In this document: positions 7,439 through 15,998 of the stretch, piece after piece
Numbering within the stretch: position 1 is the first letter of the stretch
Layout: every line of letters starts with the position of its first letter
Assembly (NCBI GenBank): GCA_946885335.1
Contig: CAMPGG010000002.1
Location: 1-37,218 of the forward strand
Length of the DNA: 37,218 nucleotides
From: an uncultured Chitinophagaceae bacterium
GTDB taxonomy: Bacteria > Bacteroidota > Bacteroidia > Chitinophagales > Chitinophagaceae
Reading direction: 5' to 3'
Notes under the pieces: generated by a model
Seen by the model: the letters and a program-made list of their open reading frames with translations, nothing else
Told to the model about the DNA's origin: nothing
Database searches by the model: none
Translations under genes and position numbers: made by a program

Positions 7439-7606
7439 ATGGCAACTGCAAAAAAAGCTGCTCCAAAGAAAGCTGCTAAAAAAGCTGCTCCTAGAAAAGC
7501 TGCTAAGAAAGCTGCTAAGAAAGCTGCTCCTAAAAAAGCCGCTAAGAAAGCCGCTCCAAAGAAAGCCGCTAAAAAAGCTGCTCCTAGGAAAGCTGCAAAA
7601 AAGTAG
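7439..7606 (+). CDS. Short Lys/Ala-rich histone H1-like protein
   Basis: A 55-residue protein of almost pure repeat: MATA followed by KKAA and KKAAP-type units, with RK replacing KK twice. By count it has 24 alanines, 22 lysines, 2 arginines, 5 prolines, one Met and one Thr, so it is extremely basic. This is the composition of eukaryotic H1 tails and of bacterial H1-like proteins (chlamydial Hc1/Hc2, Bordetella BpH1), which bind DNA without a folded domain. A DNA- or RNA-binding role is inferred from composition only. The ATG follows an A-rich leader, the gene ends in tandem stops (TAG TAA), and a strong terminator follows 28 bases later, all arguing for a real gene. The DNA mixes gct/gcc, aaa/aag and aga/agg, so the protein repeat is kept under synonymous drift. 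It sits directly behind rplU-rpmA. Confidence 0.8.
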   Translation: MATAKKAAPKKAAKKAAPRKAAKKAAKKAAPKKAAKKAAPKKAAKKAAPRKAAKK

Positions 7607-7633
7607 TAATCACTTTTTGAAAAAAATACCACG

Positions 7634-7660
7634 AAGTCTCCCCCGGGAGACTTTTTTCTT
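7634..7660 (+). terminator. Rho-independent terminator after the H1-like gene
   Basis: AAGTCTCC (7634-7641) pairs with GGAGACTT (7646-7653) around a 4-nt loop, followed by a T-rich run to 7660. It closes the rplU-rpmA-H1-like unit. Confidence 0.88.
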
Positions 7661-7695
7661 TTTATACCCTTCCTTCAATGATATTAATTTGCATT

Positions 7696-9375
7696 ATGGA
7701 AAATTATGAAATCGCAGATCAGTTTTCTCTTTTAGCTAAGTTGATGGATGTACATGGAGAGAACTCATTTAAAAGTAAATCTTATTCAATTGCCGCATTT
7801 AACATAGAAAAGATCGAAATACCCATCCGCGATATTCCCCGCGAAAAATTATTTTCTTTCAAAGGAATTGGTGAAAGTACCGGCAAAAAAATCATTGAAA
7901 TATTAGATACCGGTGAATTGCCTGCACTAAAAACAATGATTCAAAAAACACCGCCAGGCATTTTAGAAATGATGAACATCAAAGGTATCGGACCCAAAAA
8001 AATTAATGTCATTTGGAAACAACTCGAGATTGAAAGCCTTGGCGAATTGCTTTATGCATGCAATGAAAACCGGCTTTTATTGTATAAAGGATTTGGTGAA
8101 AAAACCCAAACCAACATCAGCAATGCGATAGAATTTTATATGAACAACCAGGGAAGTTATCTTTTTTCACAGATTGAAAAATATGCCCTGCAAATGGATG
8201 CGGTATTAAAAAGGGAACTCAAATCATTTCAAATCCAACTAACCGGTTTAATAAGAAGGCAAATGGAAACGATTGATTTGCTGGAATGGTGTACCACTGC
8301 CCCACCTTTGAACGTAAAGGAATTTTTTACTTCAAACAATTTTGAACTGATGCAGGAAAGTGAGGATCACCTGTTGTTTAAAGGAGTTGAAAATGTTGAA
8401 ATTAAAATTCATCTTACAGCGAATGATAATTTTTTTCACCAGGTATTTTCGAGCAGTTGCAGCCAATCTTTTTTTGAAGCCTGGAACCAGGAATTTCCAC
8501 TAAAAGAAAAAACATTTGAAAGTGAAGAATCCATCTTTCAACAAGCAGGTGTTGAATTTATACCCGCATACTTAAGAGAAGAACCGGAAATAATTTTACT
8601 GGCTAAAAAAAACCAGTTACCTAAACCATTAAACGAAACAGAAGTTCGTGGTTTAATTCACAGCCATAGCAATTGGAGTGATGGTGTTCACACAATAGAA
8701 GAAATGGCTAATGAACTGATCAAAAGAAACTTTGAATACCTGGTGATTTCTGATCACTCCAAAAGTGCATTTTATGCAAAAGGATTAACGCATGAAAGGA
8801 TCATTGCACAACATCAATATATCGATGAACTGAATGACCGCTTAACTCCATTCAAAATCTTTAAGAGTATTGAATGTGATATTTTAAATGATGGCAGCCT
8901 TGATTATACTAATGATATACTGGCAACCTTTGATCTCGTCATCGCTTCGGTTCATAGCAACCTGAAAATGACAGAAGAAAAAGCCATGGCCCGCTTAATT
9001 AAGGCGATTGAAAATCCTTATGTAATCATCCTTGGACACATGACAGGGCGTTTGCTCCTAAGCCGTAACGGATACCCTGTTGACCATAAAAAAATCATTG
9101 ATGCATGTGCAGCCAATCATGTGGCCATTGAATTAAACGCACATCCAAGGCGCCTGGATATGGATTGGCGCTGGATACGTTATGCACTGGATAAAAATGT
9201 TTTGATTTCTATTGATCCTGATGCGCATGACCTGGAAGGTTTTGATGATATCCGGTATGGCGTACTATCGGCACAGAAAGCGGGATTAACCAAAGAAAAT
9301 AATTTGAGTAGTTTCAGCCTTGCCCAATTCGAAACCTATTTAACGGAGACGCGTAAACGAAAAGGAATCAGTTAG
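7696..9375 (+). CDS. PolX-like protein with PHP domain, polymerase core degenerate
   Basis: 559 residues in the layout of bacterial family X DNA polymerases: N-terminal helix-hairpin-helix repeats (FKGIGESTGKK, IKGIGPKKI, YKGFGEKTQ), a nucleotidyltransferase-like middle and a C-terminal PHP domain. The PHP metal site looks complete: HSH at 322-324, SDHS at 352-355, ECDIL, SVHS, GHMTGR, ELNAHPRR and DPDAHD. In the polymerase core the GSxRR motif survives as GLIRR (184-188), but the GDxD metal motif aligns with DLLE (194-197) and the third Asp with Glu (VEIKIH). Polymerase activity is therefore doubtful, while the PHP 3'-5' exonuclease or phosphatase function may remain (inference). The frame opens at 7678, but MENYEIADQF at 7696 matches family N-termini. 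Its stop overlaps that of the convergent kinase by 8 bases. Confidence 0.88.
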   Translation: MENYEIADQFSLLAKLMDVHGENSFKSKSYSIAAFNIEKIEIPIRDIPREKLFSFKGIGESTGKKIIEILDTGELPALKTMIQKTPPGILEMMNIKGIGPKKINVIWKQLEIESLGELLYACNENRLLLYKGFGEKTQTNISNAIEFYMNNQGSYLFSQIEKYALQMDAVLKRELKSFQIQLTGLIRRQMETIDLLEWCTTAPPLNVKEFFTSNNFELMQESEDHLLFKGVENVEIKIHLTANDNFFHQVFSSSCSQSFFEAWNQEFPLKEKTFESEESIFQQAGVEFIPAYLREEPEIILLAKKNQLPKPLNETEVRGLIHSHSNWSDGVHTIEEMANELIKRNFEYLVISDHSKSAFYAKGLTHERIIAQHQYIDELNDRLTPFKIFKSIECDILNDGSLDYTNDILATFDLVIASVHSNLKMTEEKAMARLIKAIENPYVIILGHMTGRLLLSRNGYPVDHKKIIDACAANHVAIELNAHPRRLDMDWRWIRYALDKNVLISIDPDAHDLEGFDDIRYGVLSAQKAGLTKENNLSSFSLAQFETYLTETRKRKGIS

Positions 9376-12300
9376 CAACAGGTAATACAACATGAAAAGT
9401 AGTGCCTTTCCCCTGTTCAGTTTCAAACCAGATATGACCATGTGCCTGTTCAACAATACTTTTACACATGGCAAGTCCCAGGCCGGTGCCGGATGATTTT
9501 GTGGTGAAATTGGGTGTAAATATTTTATGCTGCATATCTACCGGAATTCCTTCTCCATTATCCGTTATATTGATTTGCACCTGGCCATTTGCGCGGGTCT
9601 CTGTAATTTCTATCCTGCAATTATCCTTTCCATCGCAGGCATCAGCAGCATTTGAAAGCAAGTTTGTAAACAACCTGTTCATTTGAGTCCTGTCAGCCAT
9701 CACCATTGAATTTCGCTGTACAGGCTTCCAGGAAATGCTGATATCAGGATTGGTTTTATACAGATCCTTTAATGAATCTATCACCTCATGCAAATCAATG
9801 CGCTCCATTTTTGTATTACCAATATTAGCGAATTGTGCAAAGTCAGCGGCGATCTTTGAAAGGTGATCAATCTGTTCAACTAAGGTATCGGTTACCCTGC
9901 TTGCCAGGTCTTTTACATTATCCTGGTTATTATCAATTGCTTTTTGCAGGTATTGAATACTTAATTTCATTGGCGTTAATGGATTCTTTATTTCATGCGC
10001 TACCTGCTGCGCCATCTCCCGCCATGCACCCTCTCTTTCACTCTTGGCGAGGGCCTGTGCACTGTATTCAAGTTTTGCCACCATCTTATTATATTCTTTA
10101 ACCAACACCCCTATTTCATCCTTCCGTGGCCATTCAATTTCTTCATTTGTTTGGTTGATATTTACTTCCCGCATTTTATCACTGATCAAAGAAAATGATC
10201 TTGTAATTCGGTTAGTAATGAATAAGGCAATAACACCTGCGATCAAAAATATAAAAGCATTCAGGTTTATGATGGTTACCAGGAAGTTTGATATCTCCTG
10301 GTTAAGATCACGCAGCGAAGTAAAATATGGAATGTTTAAATAAGCAACGGCTTCACCATTCTTTTTTCTCACCGGCGCATATATACTCAGGTAAGAAAGG
10401 TTAGCCACCTCTTCATCCTGTATATGACGAATTTGTCTTAACCTGTTTAAATGGTAATAAGCTTCAGGGTGCATTTTTGGACTCAACACACCTTTGCGAT
10501 AAATATTTTCTGTAGATGTAAGTACAAGATTTCCATTCAGATCATACAGGTTAACTTCTACATCATGTATCTGGGCAACACCTTCAATGGTTGTTTGTAA
10601 ATCATCATTAGAAAGAGAATCATACATTTTTACCACATCATCCAATTGCGGATAACGGGCAACCTGTTCTTCCATCTGGCTGACCATGATGCGCATCGTT
10701 CTGCTTAACTTCTCACTGTTATTCCTGTTGAACCTGCTTATGAAAAAAGAAATGGTTGCAATACCAATAATGGTAAATGAAAGCACACTGATAAAGATGA
10801 TAGTACTGTGCACCTGTGTACGAATATTCATTTGCCAGATATCTTTCAAACTGCGACGTTCCACCAGTGTTTTTAAGATCATGGACGCCAGTTGAAAAAT
10901 AGTAACCATGAATAGAAACGCACAAAAAATATACGAAAACAAGGTTATGGTTTCAATAAATGAATTGGATTTACGGGCTACAATAACGATCCTTTCGTTA
11001 CCACCACGGTACCATAATTCATCATATTCTCCATTTACTCTTTGAACAAATGCACTCTTGGGCACCTCTTCATCCTTTAAATAAATTGGAAATGGGTATT
11101 TGTTAGAAGGTGATATAAGTACCTGCTTATTATATATGGCGGTGGAATAAATCGGGGAACTTTCCGGATCGGTCTGTTTCATCTGCCTGAAAAGTTCAGG
11201 CGATAAAACATCTGATCCATAATTTTTGGGTGTGGAAATAATAAAGAAAGTTCCAAGGAATTTATTGTTAGCAATATCCGTCACCTGCCTGCGGGTGATA
11301 TAAGTAAACTGGTCCACAGCGGTTTCATAATAAAAAAGGTCAGGCACATTGGTTGGTCGAGCCTGTACCTGCACTATATTATTTAATGCTTCATATGAAG
11401 TTGGATCATCATTAAAGAGTGGATCCATATTTTCATCGTATACGTATAGCCTGGTCCGGTACCGGTTGCGGTAATCTTCATAACTGAAATTGATGATACT
11501 GTCTTTTAATTCATTATTACTGCGCTCTTCCCTGAAACGGTCAAAATTGGCTAACAGGAAATCATTATCCAGGTATGTCAAGGCTACGCTGATCTGTTTT
11601 TCATTGGCAGGATCATTTTCCATGGCAATTTTTTCAGCCATCGTTTTTCTTGCCTGTAATTCTTTTACTTTATTCTCCGTTAGGATAATAGCTGAAATGG
11701 AAAACGAAAAAATAAATATCCAGAATAGTATACCGGCAATGTTTACCCGAAAACGATTGATCACAAAACCCTTTTGGCTGATAAGCCATGTAAATACTAC
11801 AAACCACAAAAGAACCGGCACATAAAATTGAACCTGGTTATCGGGTGCCAGGAAACTGATGTACAATAATCCTAAAATGGCAATGGCAAAATAAATTAAT
11901 ATCCGTCTGCCTTCAAATACAGGGAAGATGAACCGGAAAAGCAACTGCGTAAAATAATAATATCCTAATGAAAGACAGGCCAGGACAGCAAAGCTGATAA
12001 CACTATAAATATTTAAGCTGAAAAAATTCGTTACATCGAAAGAGATCCTGGAATCGGCGATCAGGCTCCGGATGATGCCTGCCATTAAAAAAGTTGATAG
12101 AATCAGGAAAAACAAACAAGTTAATCCGATGATCCACCGGGTAGATTCTTTAAATTTTATTTCCCAGTTAACATTCCCCAATTTGGACCATGCAAAAACA
12201 ACGATCCAACAAAACAATAAAGCATTGATCAGCAGATCGCCCAATGAATTAAAAACTTTCGTTGAACCATAAATGGTAGGATCAAATAATTCAAATTGTC

Positions 12301-13135
12301 TTAAGTTGAATAATTCAGGAATTAAATAAATGAACAGCCTTATTAAGATCAATGAACCTGTTAAAAAAGCGATCCCCTGCCAGGTATTATTTTTTTGTTT
12401 AACAATATTTTCAGCTGTGTAATGAATGAACATCAATAAAAGAATCAGTGCACTCAGCCGAAAAGCCATTGACAGGTTATCATTAGGAGAAATATTACCT
12501 GTTATTCTTTTTTCCAAATAAAATAAGACATTTCCTTCAAGCGATTTGACAGGGTAATCAGTCAACTCATTTTCTTCTGCAATGCGAATCCGTTCAGCCA
12601 TGTCGCGGCTAAATGCAAATGTCTGGTGGGCATAATCGGTTTCAATATAGTATTGAAACTTCACGGGCATCATTCCAAAGATCATCAACCGGTTTGACAT
12701 GCCGGGGAGTTTGATAGAACGCTTAACCGTTACATAATCTCCATTGAGCAGATTTTGAAAATAAACACCATCGGGTAATTCGAAACTTTGTTTTTCGGGT
12801 ATTACCAGTTTATTGTTCCAGAAAACCAATTGGTAATCATTGATAAAATATTCTGCATAAATATAAACGCCGTAACTAAGTTCCTGCACCTCTTTAAATT
12901 CCTCCAGTGTCTCCGTGCGTTGAACTAATTTTTGTAAGAGAACCGTATCGGTCATTAACTTATAAAAGTCCTGCTGTTGTTTATGCAGGTTTGCTTCTAT
13001 ATTCTGCTGATCTTTTTTAATTCCTGTATTGGGTGAAAAAAATTGCTGCAGTAAGACAGACACAATAAACATCAGTACAGCCATAATCAATAAGCTGCTC
13101 TTCCTGGTCAATATGCTTCTAATATTAAATCTCAC
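9368..13135 (-). CDS. Very large NtrY-like sensor histidine kinase
   Basis: A 1255-residue membrane sensor kinase. Membrane segments lie near 15-35, in a cluster at about 225-480, then near 735-760, 785 and 955-975, with long presumed periplasmic stretches between. A HAMP-like linker (FITNRITRSFSLISDKMREV) precedes the kinase core. The phospho-acceptor H1047 is in QQVAHEIKNPLTPMK; the HEIKNPLTP form is typical of NtrY-type kinases. ATP-binding motifs follow: LLSNAADA, DNGEGIP and GTGLGLAM. No receiver or DNA-binding domain is present, and no response regulator lies nearby. It starts with GTG at 13135, and GTGA is shared with the mazG stop, so translation is probably coupled. The signal sensed is unknown. 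Confidence 0.9.
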   Translation of the reverse strand: MRFNIRSILTRKSSLLIMAVLMFIVSVLLQQFFSPNTGIKKDQQNIEANLHKQQQDFYKLMTDTVLLQKLVQRTETLEEFKEVQELSYGVYIYAEYFINDYQLVFWNNKLVIPEKQSFELPDGVYFQNLLNGDYVTVKRSIKLPGMSNRLMIFGMMPVKFQYYIETDYAHQTFAFSRDMAERIRIAEENELTDYPVKSLEGNVLFYLEKRITGNISPNDNLSMAFRLSALILLLMFIHYTAENIVKQKNNTWQGIAFLTGSLILIRLFIYLIPELFNLRQFELFDPTIYGSTKVFNSLGDLLINALLFCWIVVFAWSKLGNVNWEIKFKESTRWIIGLTCLFFLILSTFLMAGIIRSLIADSRISFDVTNFFSLNIYSVISFAVLACLSLGYYYFTQLLFRFIFPVFEGRRILIYFAIAILGLLYISFLAPDNQVQFYVPVLLWFVVFTWLISQKGFVINRFRVNIAGILFWIFIFSFSISAIILTENKVKELQARKTMAEKIAMENDPANEKQISVALTYLDNDFLLANFDRFREERSNNELKDSIINFSYEDYRNRYRTRLYVYDENMDPLFNDDPTSYEALNNIVQVQARPTNVPDLFYYETAVDQFTYITRRQVTDIANNKFLGTFFIISTPKNYGSDVLSPELFRQMKQTDPESSPIYSTAIYNKQVLISPSNKYPFPIYLKDEEVPKSAFVQRVNGEYDELWYRGGNERIVIVARKSNSFIETITLFSYIFCAFLFMVTIFQLASMILKTLVERRSLKDIWQMNIRTQVHSTIIFISVLSFTIIGIATISFFISRFNRNNSEKLSRTMRIMVSQMEEQVARYPQLDDVVKMYDSLSNDDLQTTIEGVAQIHDVEVNLYDLNGNLVLTSTENIYRKGVLSPKMHPEAYYHLNRLRQIRHIQDEEVANLSYLSIYAPVRKKNGEAVAYLNIPYFTSLRDLNQEISNFLVTIINLNAFIFLIAGVIALFITNRITRSFSLISDKMREVNINQTNEEIEWPRKDEIGVLVKEYNKMVAKLEYSAQALAKSEREGAWREMAQQVAHEIKNPLTPMKLSIQYLQKAIDNNQDNVKDLASRVTDTLVEQIDHLSKIAADFAQFANIGNTKMERIDLHEVIDSLKDLYKTNPDISISWKPVQRNSMVMADRTQMNRLFTNLLSNAADACDGKDNCRIEITETRANGQVQINITDNGEGIPVDMQHKIFTPNFTTKSSGTGLGLAMCKSIVEQAHGHIWFETEQGKGTTFHVVLPVAN

Positions 13136-13908
13136 TCTTTGTGCTGATGTTTAATTTCATTCCAGAGTGCATCCATTTCAGCAAGTGTCATGTGGTGAAG
13201 ATCTTTACCTGCCTTCTTTGCAATTTCTTCCATCTGTGTAAATCGGCTGATGAATTTTTTGTTGGTGCGCTCCAATGCGTTTTCCGCATCTATACGCAAA
13301 AACCGTGCATAATTGATCATTGAAAAGATAACATCGCCAAATTCATCTTCCATTTTTTGTTCATCCTGTTCATTCACAGCTTCCTTTAATTCTTCCATTT
13401 CTTCTTCTACTTTTTCCCATACATCCTCTCTTCTTTCCCATTCAAATCCAACTTGCCGGGCTTTTTCCTGCAGCCTCATTGCCTTTACCGTTGCAGGAAG
13501 AGAAGCAGGAACGCCGCTTAATACGGATTTATTACCTTCTTTTAATTTTAACTTCTCCCAGTTGCGTTCAACGTCACTTTCATTTTGAACTTTTACATCA
13601 CCATAAATATGCGGATGCCTGGCAACGAGTTTATCGCTGATACCCGTTATTACCTCTTCCAGGCTAAACTGGTTTTGTTCATTGCCAATTTTGGAATAAA
13701 ATAATATATGCAACAAAATATCTCCCAATTCTTCTTTGATACCTTTCCAATTCTTTTCTGTAATTGCATCCGTTAATTCATATAATTCTTCAATGGTCAA
13801 TTGCCGGAGTGAATCAATGGTCTGCTTTTTATCCCAGGGACATTTTTCCCGCAAATCATCCATAATAGAAACCAGCCTGCCAAATGCATCCAATAATGAA
13901 GCGTTCAT
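13132..13908 (-). CDS. mazG: Nucleoside triphosphate pyrophosphohydrolase MazG
   Basis: Hydrolyses (d)NTPs to NMP and pyrophosphate, cleaning damaged nucleotides and, in E. coli, lowering (p)ppGpp under starvation. The 258 residues match the two-domain MazG (E. coli 263). The first domain has CPWDKKQTIDSLRQLTIEE and EELGDILLHILFYS, the second VEEEMEELKEAV and EDEFGDVIFSMINYARF. Both EExxE and ExxD metal-binding patterns are visible. It lies 9 bases after the DUF3667 gene and overlaps the sensor kinase start at GTGA, so the three genes probably form one transcript. Confidence 0.95.
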   Translation of the reverse strand: MNASLLDAFGRLVSIMDDLREKCPWDKKQTIDSLRQLTIEELYELTDAITEKNWKGIKEELGDILLHILFYSKIGNEQNQFSLEEVITGISDKLVARHPHIYGDVKVQNESDVERNWEKLKLKEGNKSVLSGVPASLPATVKAMRLQEKARQVGFEWERREDVWEKVEEEMEELKEAVNEQDEQKMEDEFGDVIFSMINYARFLRIDAENALERTNKKFISRFTQMEEIAKKAGKDLHHMTLAEMDALWNEIKHQHKE

Positions 13909-13917
13909 AGAAATAGG

Positions 13918-14991
13918 TTATAACTGAAAGATGGAAAATAGTATAAAAAAAGTGAGCAAAAATACGATACAAACAAAACCCAATAGATTTAGCAAAAAGA
14001 ATTTGACAATAGTTTTAAATCTCCGCTGTCCATAAAAACGACGCATCGATTTATATAAATAAAATGCCCAGGCAAAAAGTGAAAGTGCAATCAGTAGATC
14101 AAATACCCCCCAGCCAGTCCAATCTGATAATGCATCAAAACCAAAAATAAAAAGCAGCAATAAAAAACTGAATATATAGTGATACACTGTAAAAATTACA
14201 TGCTCAGCATAGTACCAGTTACGCCTTACGTAGAGAAGTTTCAAAATCAACGCAAAAAATGGCAAAGAGATAAACAACAGGTATGGCAACTTATGTAAAA
14301 AAATGTCCGTAAATTTTTCCAGGGATGATGAAGGATCATCTTTATACTTTTCATTGATCTCTAATTCTTTTTCTGCCCATATCCTGGTAAACCAGCCATC
14401 TCTTTCACTTGTTGGCAATTGTTGTTGAATGGAATCATATTCATGAAGCGATTTATATTTTCTGTCGCCGATTCCCATTAACCTGAAATTACTATTGAGT
14501 TTATTTATATCATCTTTACTTATTTCCCGCGCAGTATCATTCAATAATACCTTTAATTTTTCCAATTTGTCAGAACTCCCCCGCTCTCTAATCTTTTCTT
14601 CAGTTTTTGCAAGGAGAGAATCTCTTTCTGATTGTGTTAATACATTGTTTTCACCAGAACTTAATGCTTCCGAAGGATTTAAAAAAGCAAAAAAAATCAG
14701 GAAGAAAAATGCAGAGGTAAAAATGTACATCCTGATCGGGTTCAGGTAACTGACCCTTCGACCTTTCATATACTCTTGCGGCAAAAAACCCGGCTTCAGC
14801 AACAGGTATTTCATAGTATCAAAAAACTTGCTGTCGAAGTGAGTGATATCATAAAAAAAATGGATGACAAGATCCCAAAACTTCTCCAGCGGCACTTTAT
14901 TTTCCTGCCCGCAAACGTGGCAATAACGGCCATGAACAATGGCACCGCAATTCAAACAATCTTTTTCTTTTCTTTCTGGACTATGAGACAA
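13918..14991 (-). CDS. DUF3667-type membrane protein with N-terminal zinc ribbon
   Basis: A 357-residue protein with a short zinc ribbon (CLNCGAIVHGRYCHVCGQ, residues about 12-29), then FFYDITHFDSKFFDTMKYLL and PGFLPQEYMKGRRVSYLNPI, which match my memory of DUF3667 in Bacteroidota. A hydrophobic helix (about 88-105) follows, then a polar helical domain (about 110-230) and three or four C-terminal membrane helices. Function unknown. The only usable start before the zinc ribbon is TTG at 14989-14991; there is no in-frame ATG or GTG between it and the upstream stop. It leads the DUF3667-mazG-kinase run with a 9-base gap to mazG. Confidence 0.75.
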   Translation of the reverse strand: MSHSPERKEKDCLNCGAIVHGRYCHVCGQENKVPLEKFWDLVIHFFYDITHFDSKFFDTMKYLLLKPGFLPQEYMKGRRVSYLNPIRMYIFTSAFFFLIFFAFLNPSEALSSGENNVLTQSERDSLLAKTEEKIRERGSSDKLEKLKVLLNDTAREISKDDINKLNSNFRLMGIGDRKYKSLHEYDSIQQQLPTSERDGWFTRIWAEKELEINEKYKDDPSSSLEKFTDIFLHKLPYLLFISLPFFALILKLLYVRRNWYYAEHVIFTVYHYIFSFLLLLFIFGFDALSDWTGWGVFDLLIALSLFAWAFYLYKSMRRFYGQRRFKTIVKFFLLNLLGFVCIVFLLTFFILFSIFQL

Positions 14992-15057
14992 GGTGAATAT
15001 TTTCTTAAAAATAAGTACAATATTTACATACTAGCTATGATACTGCATAATTCAGGT

Positions 15058-15065
15058 TATTTTTG
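15058..15065 (+). promoter_or_regulatory. -7 promoter box upstream of the secreted YD-like gene
   Basis: TATTTTTG matches TAnnTTTG exactly and lies 26 bases before the ATG at 15092. No TTTG -33 element is seen at 19-21 bases. Confidence 0.4.
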
Positions 15066-15091
15066 GAAATAAAAACAATATCCTTTATCTA

Positions 15092-15922
15092 ATGAAAAAT
15101 ATTCTTGTACTTTTTTTTATCGCCATTTCTTTTGGTGCCCAATCCCAGTATTATTATAAAGATATTGTTGGAACCAGGGAAGCAAATGATTTAATTGCTT
15201 CATACAAAAAAGCAAATCTCCGATCTGTAGAAATTATCAGTATTGAAGCAAATGGTTCACCCTCCAAAGATTTCAGGATCATTCAACAATTTGATATACC
15301 TCAAAAAGTGTTGCGTACACAAACTAAGAACCAGGCAGAAACATCTGTTCTTTCAACCTATTTTAATGAAATGGATAAAGTAATTAAAACGGTTGACAGC
15401 TCCGGTTTTTTAGCTAATACCACCGTTTACACGTATAGCCCTAATGGATTATTACAAACCTTGAGCAGTTTGGCCATTGATACCAGCCGTGGACTAAAGG
15501 AATCGGAAGAACATACCTGGCAATATAATGCTGAGAATAAACCAGTAAAAATGTTACGCAGTATCAACAATGCTCCTGCCATGGAAATAAGTTTTATTTA
15601 TGATGAAGACGGGAATGTTGCGGAGGAGGTATGGAAGAAAAAAGGTGTAGAAATGGATCGCATTTTTTATTATTATGACGATCAAAATCAACTGACCGAT
15701 ATAGTTAGATTTAATAAAAAGGCCGGCAGGTTGTTACCTGATTTCATGTTTGAATACTCCACCGAAGGACAACTTATTCAAAAGATCACAGTTCCGGTCA
15801 ACAGCCTCGATTACCAGATATGGAGATACCAGTATAATGAACAGGGTTTAAAAACCAGGGAAGTTTTGTTTGACCGTGATAAACAAATTGTAGGCAAGAT
15901 TGAATACCGCTATCAATTTTAA
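15092..15922 (+). CDS. Secreted protein with YD-like beta repeats, function unknown
   Basis: 276 residues beginning with a signal peptide (MKNILVLFFIAISFGAQSQ). The mature part holds repeated units built on tyrosine pairs and turns, such as YTYSPNGLLQTL, WQYNAENKPVKM, FIYDEDGNVAEEV, YYYDDQNQLTDIV, FEYSTEGQLIQK and YQYNEQGLKTREV. These resemble RHS/YD repeats, which stack into beta sheets; there is no RHS core or toxin domain. It is likely an exported beta-sheet protein, and I do not recognise a specific family. A single-gene unit is likely, with a -7 box before it and a strong terminator after it. Neighbours on both sides run the other way. Confidence 0.75.
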   Translation: MKNILVLFFIAISFGAQSQYYYKDIVGTREANDLIASYKKANLRSVEIISIEANGSPSKDFRIIQQFDIPQKVLRTQTKNQAETSVLSTYFNEMDKVIKTVDSSGFLANTTVYTYSPNGLLQTLSSLAIDTSRGLKESEEHTWQYNAENKPVKMLRSINNAPAMEISFIYDEDGNVAEEVWKKKGVEMDRIFYYYDDQNQLTDIVRFNKKAGRLLPDFMFEYSTEGQLIQKITVPVNSLDYQIWRYQYNEQGLKTREVLFDRDKQIVGKIEYRYQF

Positions 15923-15949
15923 CTAATAACCTTATTCAAATGAAAAATA

Positions 15950-15980
15950 AAAAAACCTCCGCCGGGAGGTTTTTTCTTTT
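15950..15980. terminator. Bidirectional terminator
   Basis: A perfect 11-bp stem, AAAAAACCTCC (15950-15960) with its complement (15965-15975), has the 4-nt loop GCCG. A and T tracts on both sides make it usable from both strands. It separates the plus-strand YD-like gene from the minus-strand fasciclin gene. Confidence 0.88.
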
Positions 15981-15998
15981 TATTAATTGTGTAAATAA

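Noticed and set aside
7429..7632. Minus-strand open frame of about 67 residues rich in Phe, Ala, Gly and Leu
   Set aside because: It is the reverse complement of the Lys/Ala repeat gene; the plus-strand protein has the start context, tandem stops, terminator and operon placement.
10686..10925. Short open frames on both strands inside the large kinase
   Set aside because: They are shadows of the kinase reading frame with no start context or recognisable sequence.
15092..15922. RHS or contact-dependent toxin
   Set aside because: There is no RHS core motif, toxin domain or immunity gene, and the protein is far too short.
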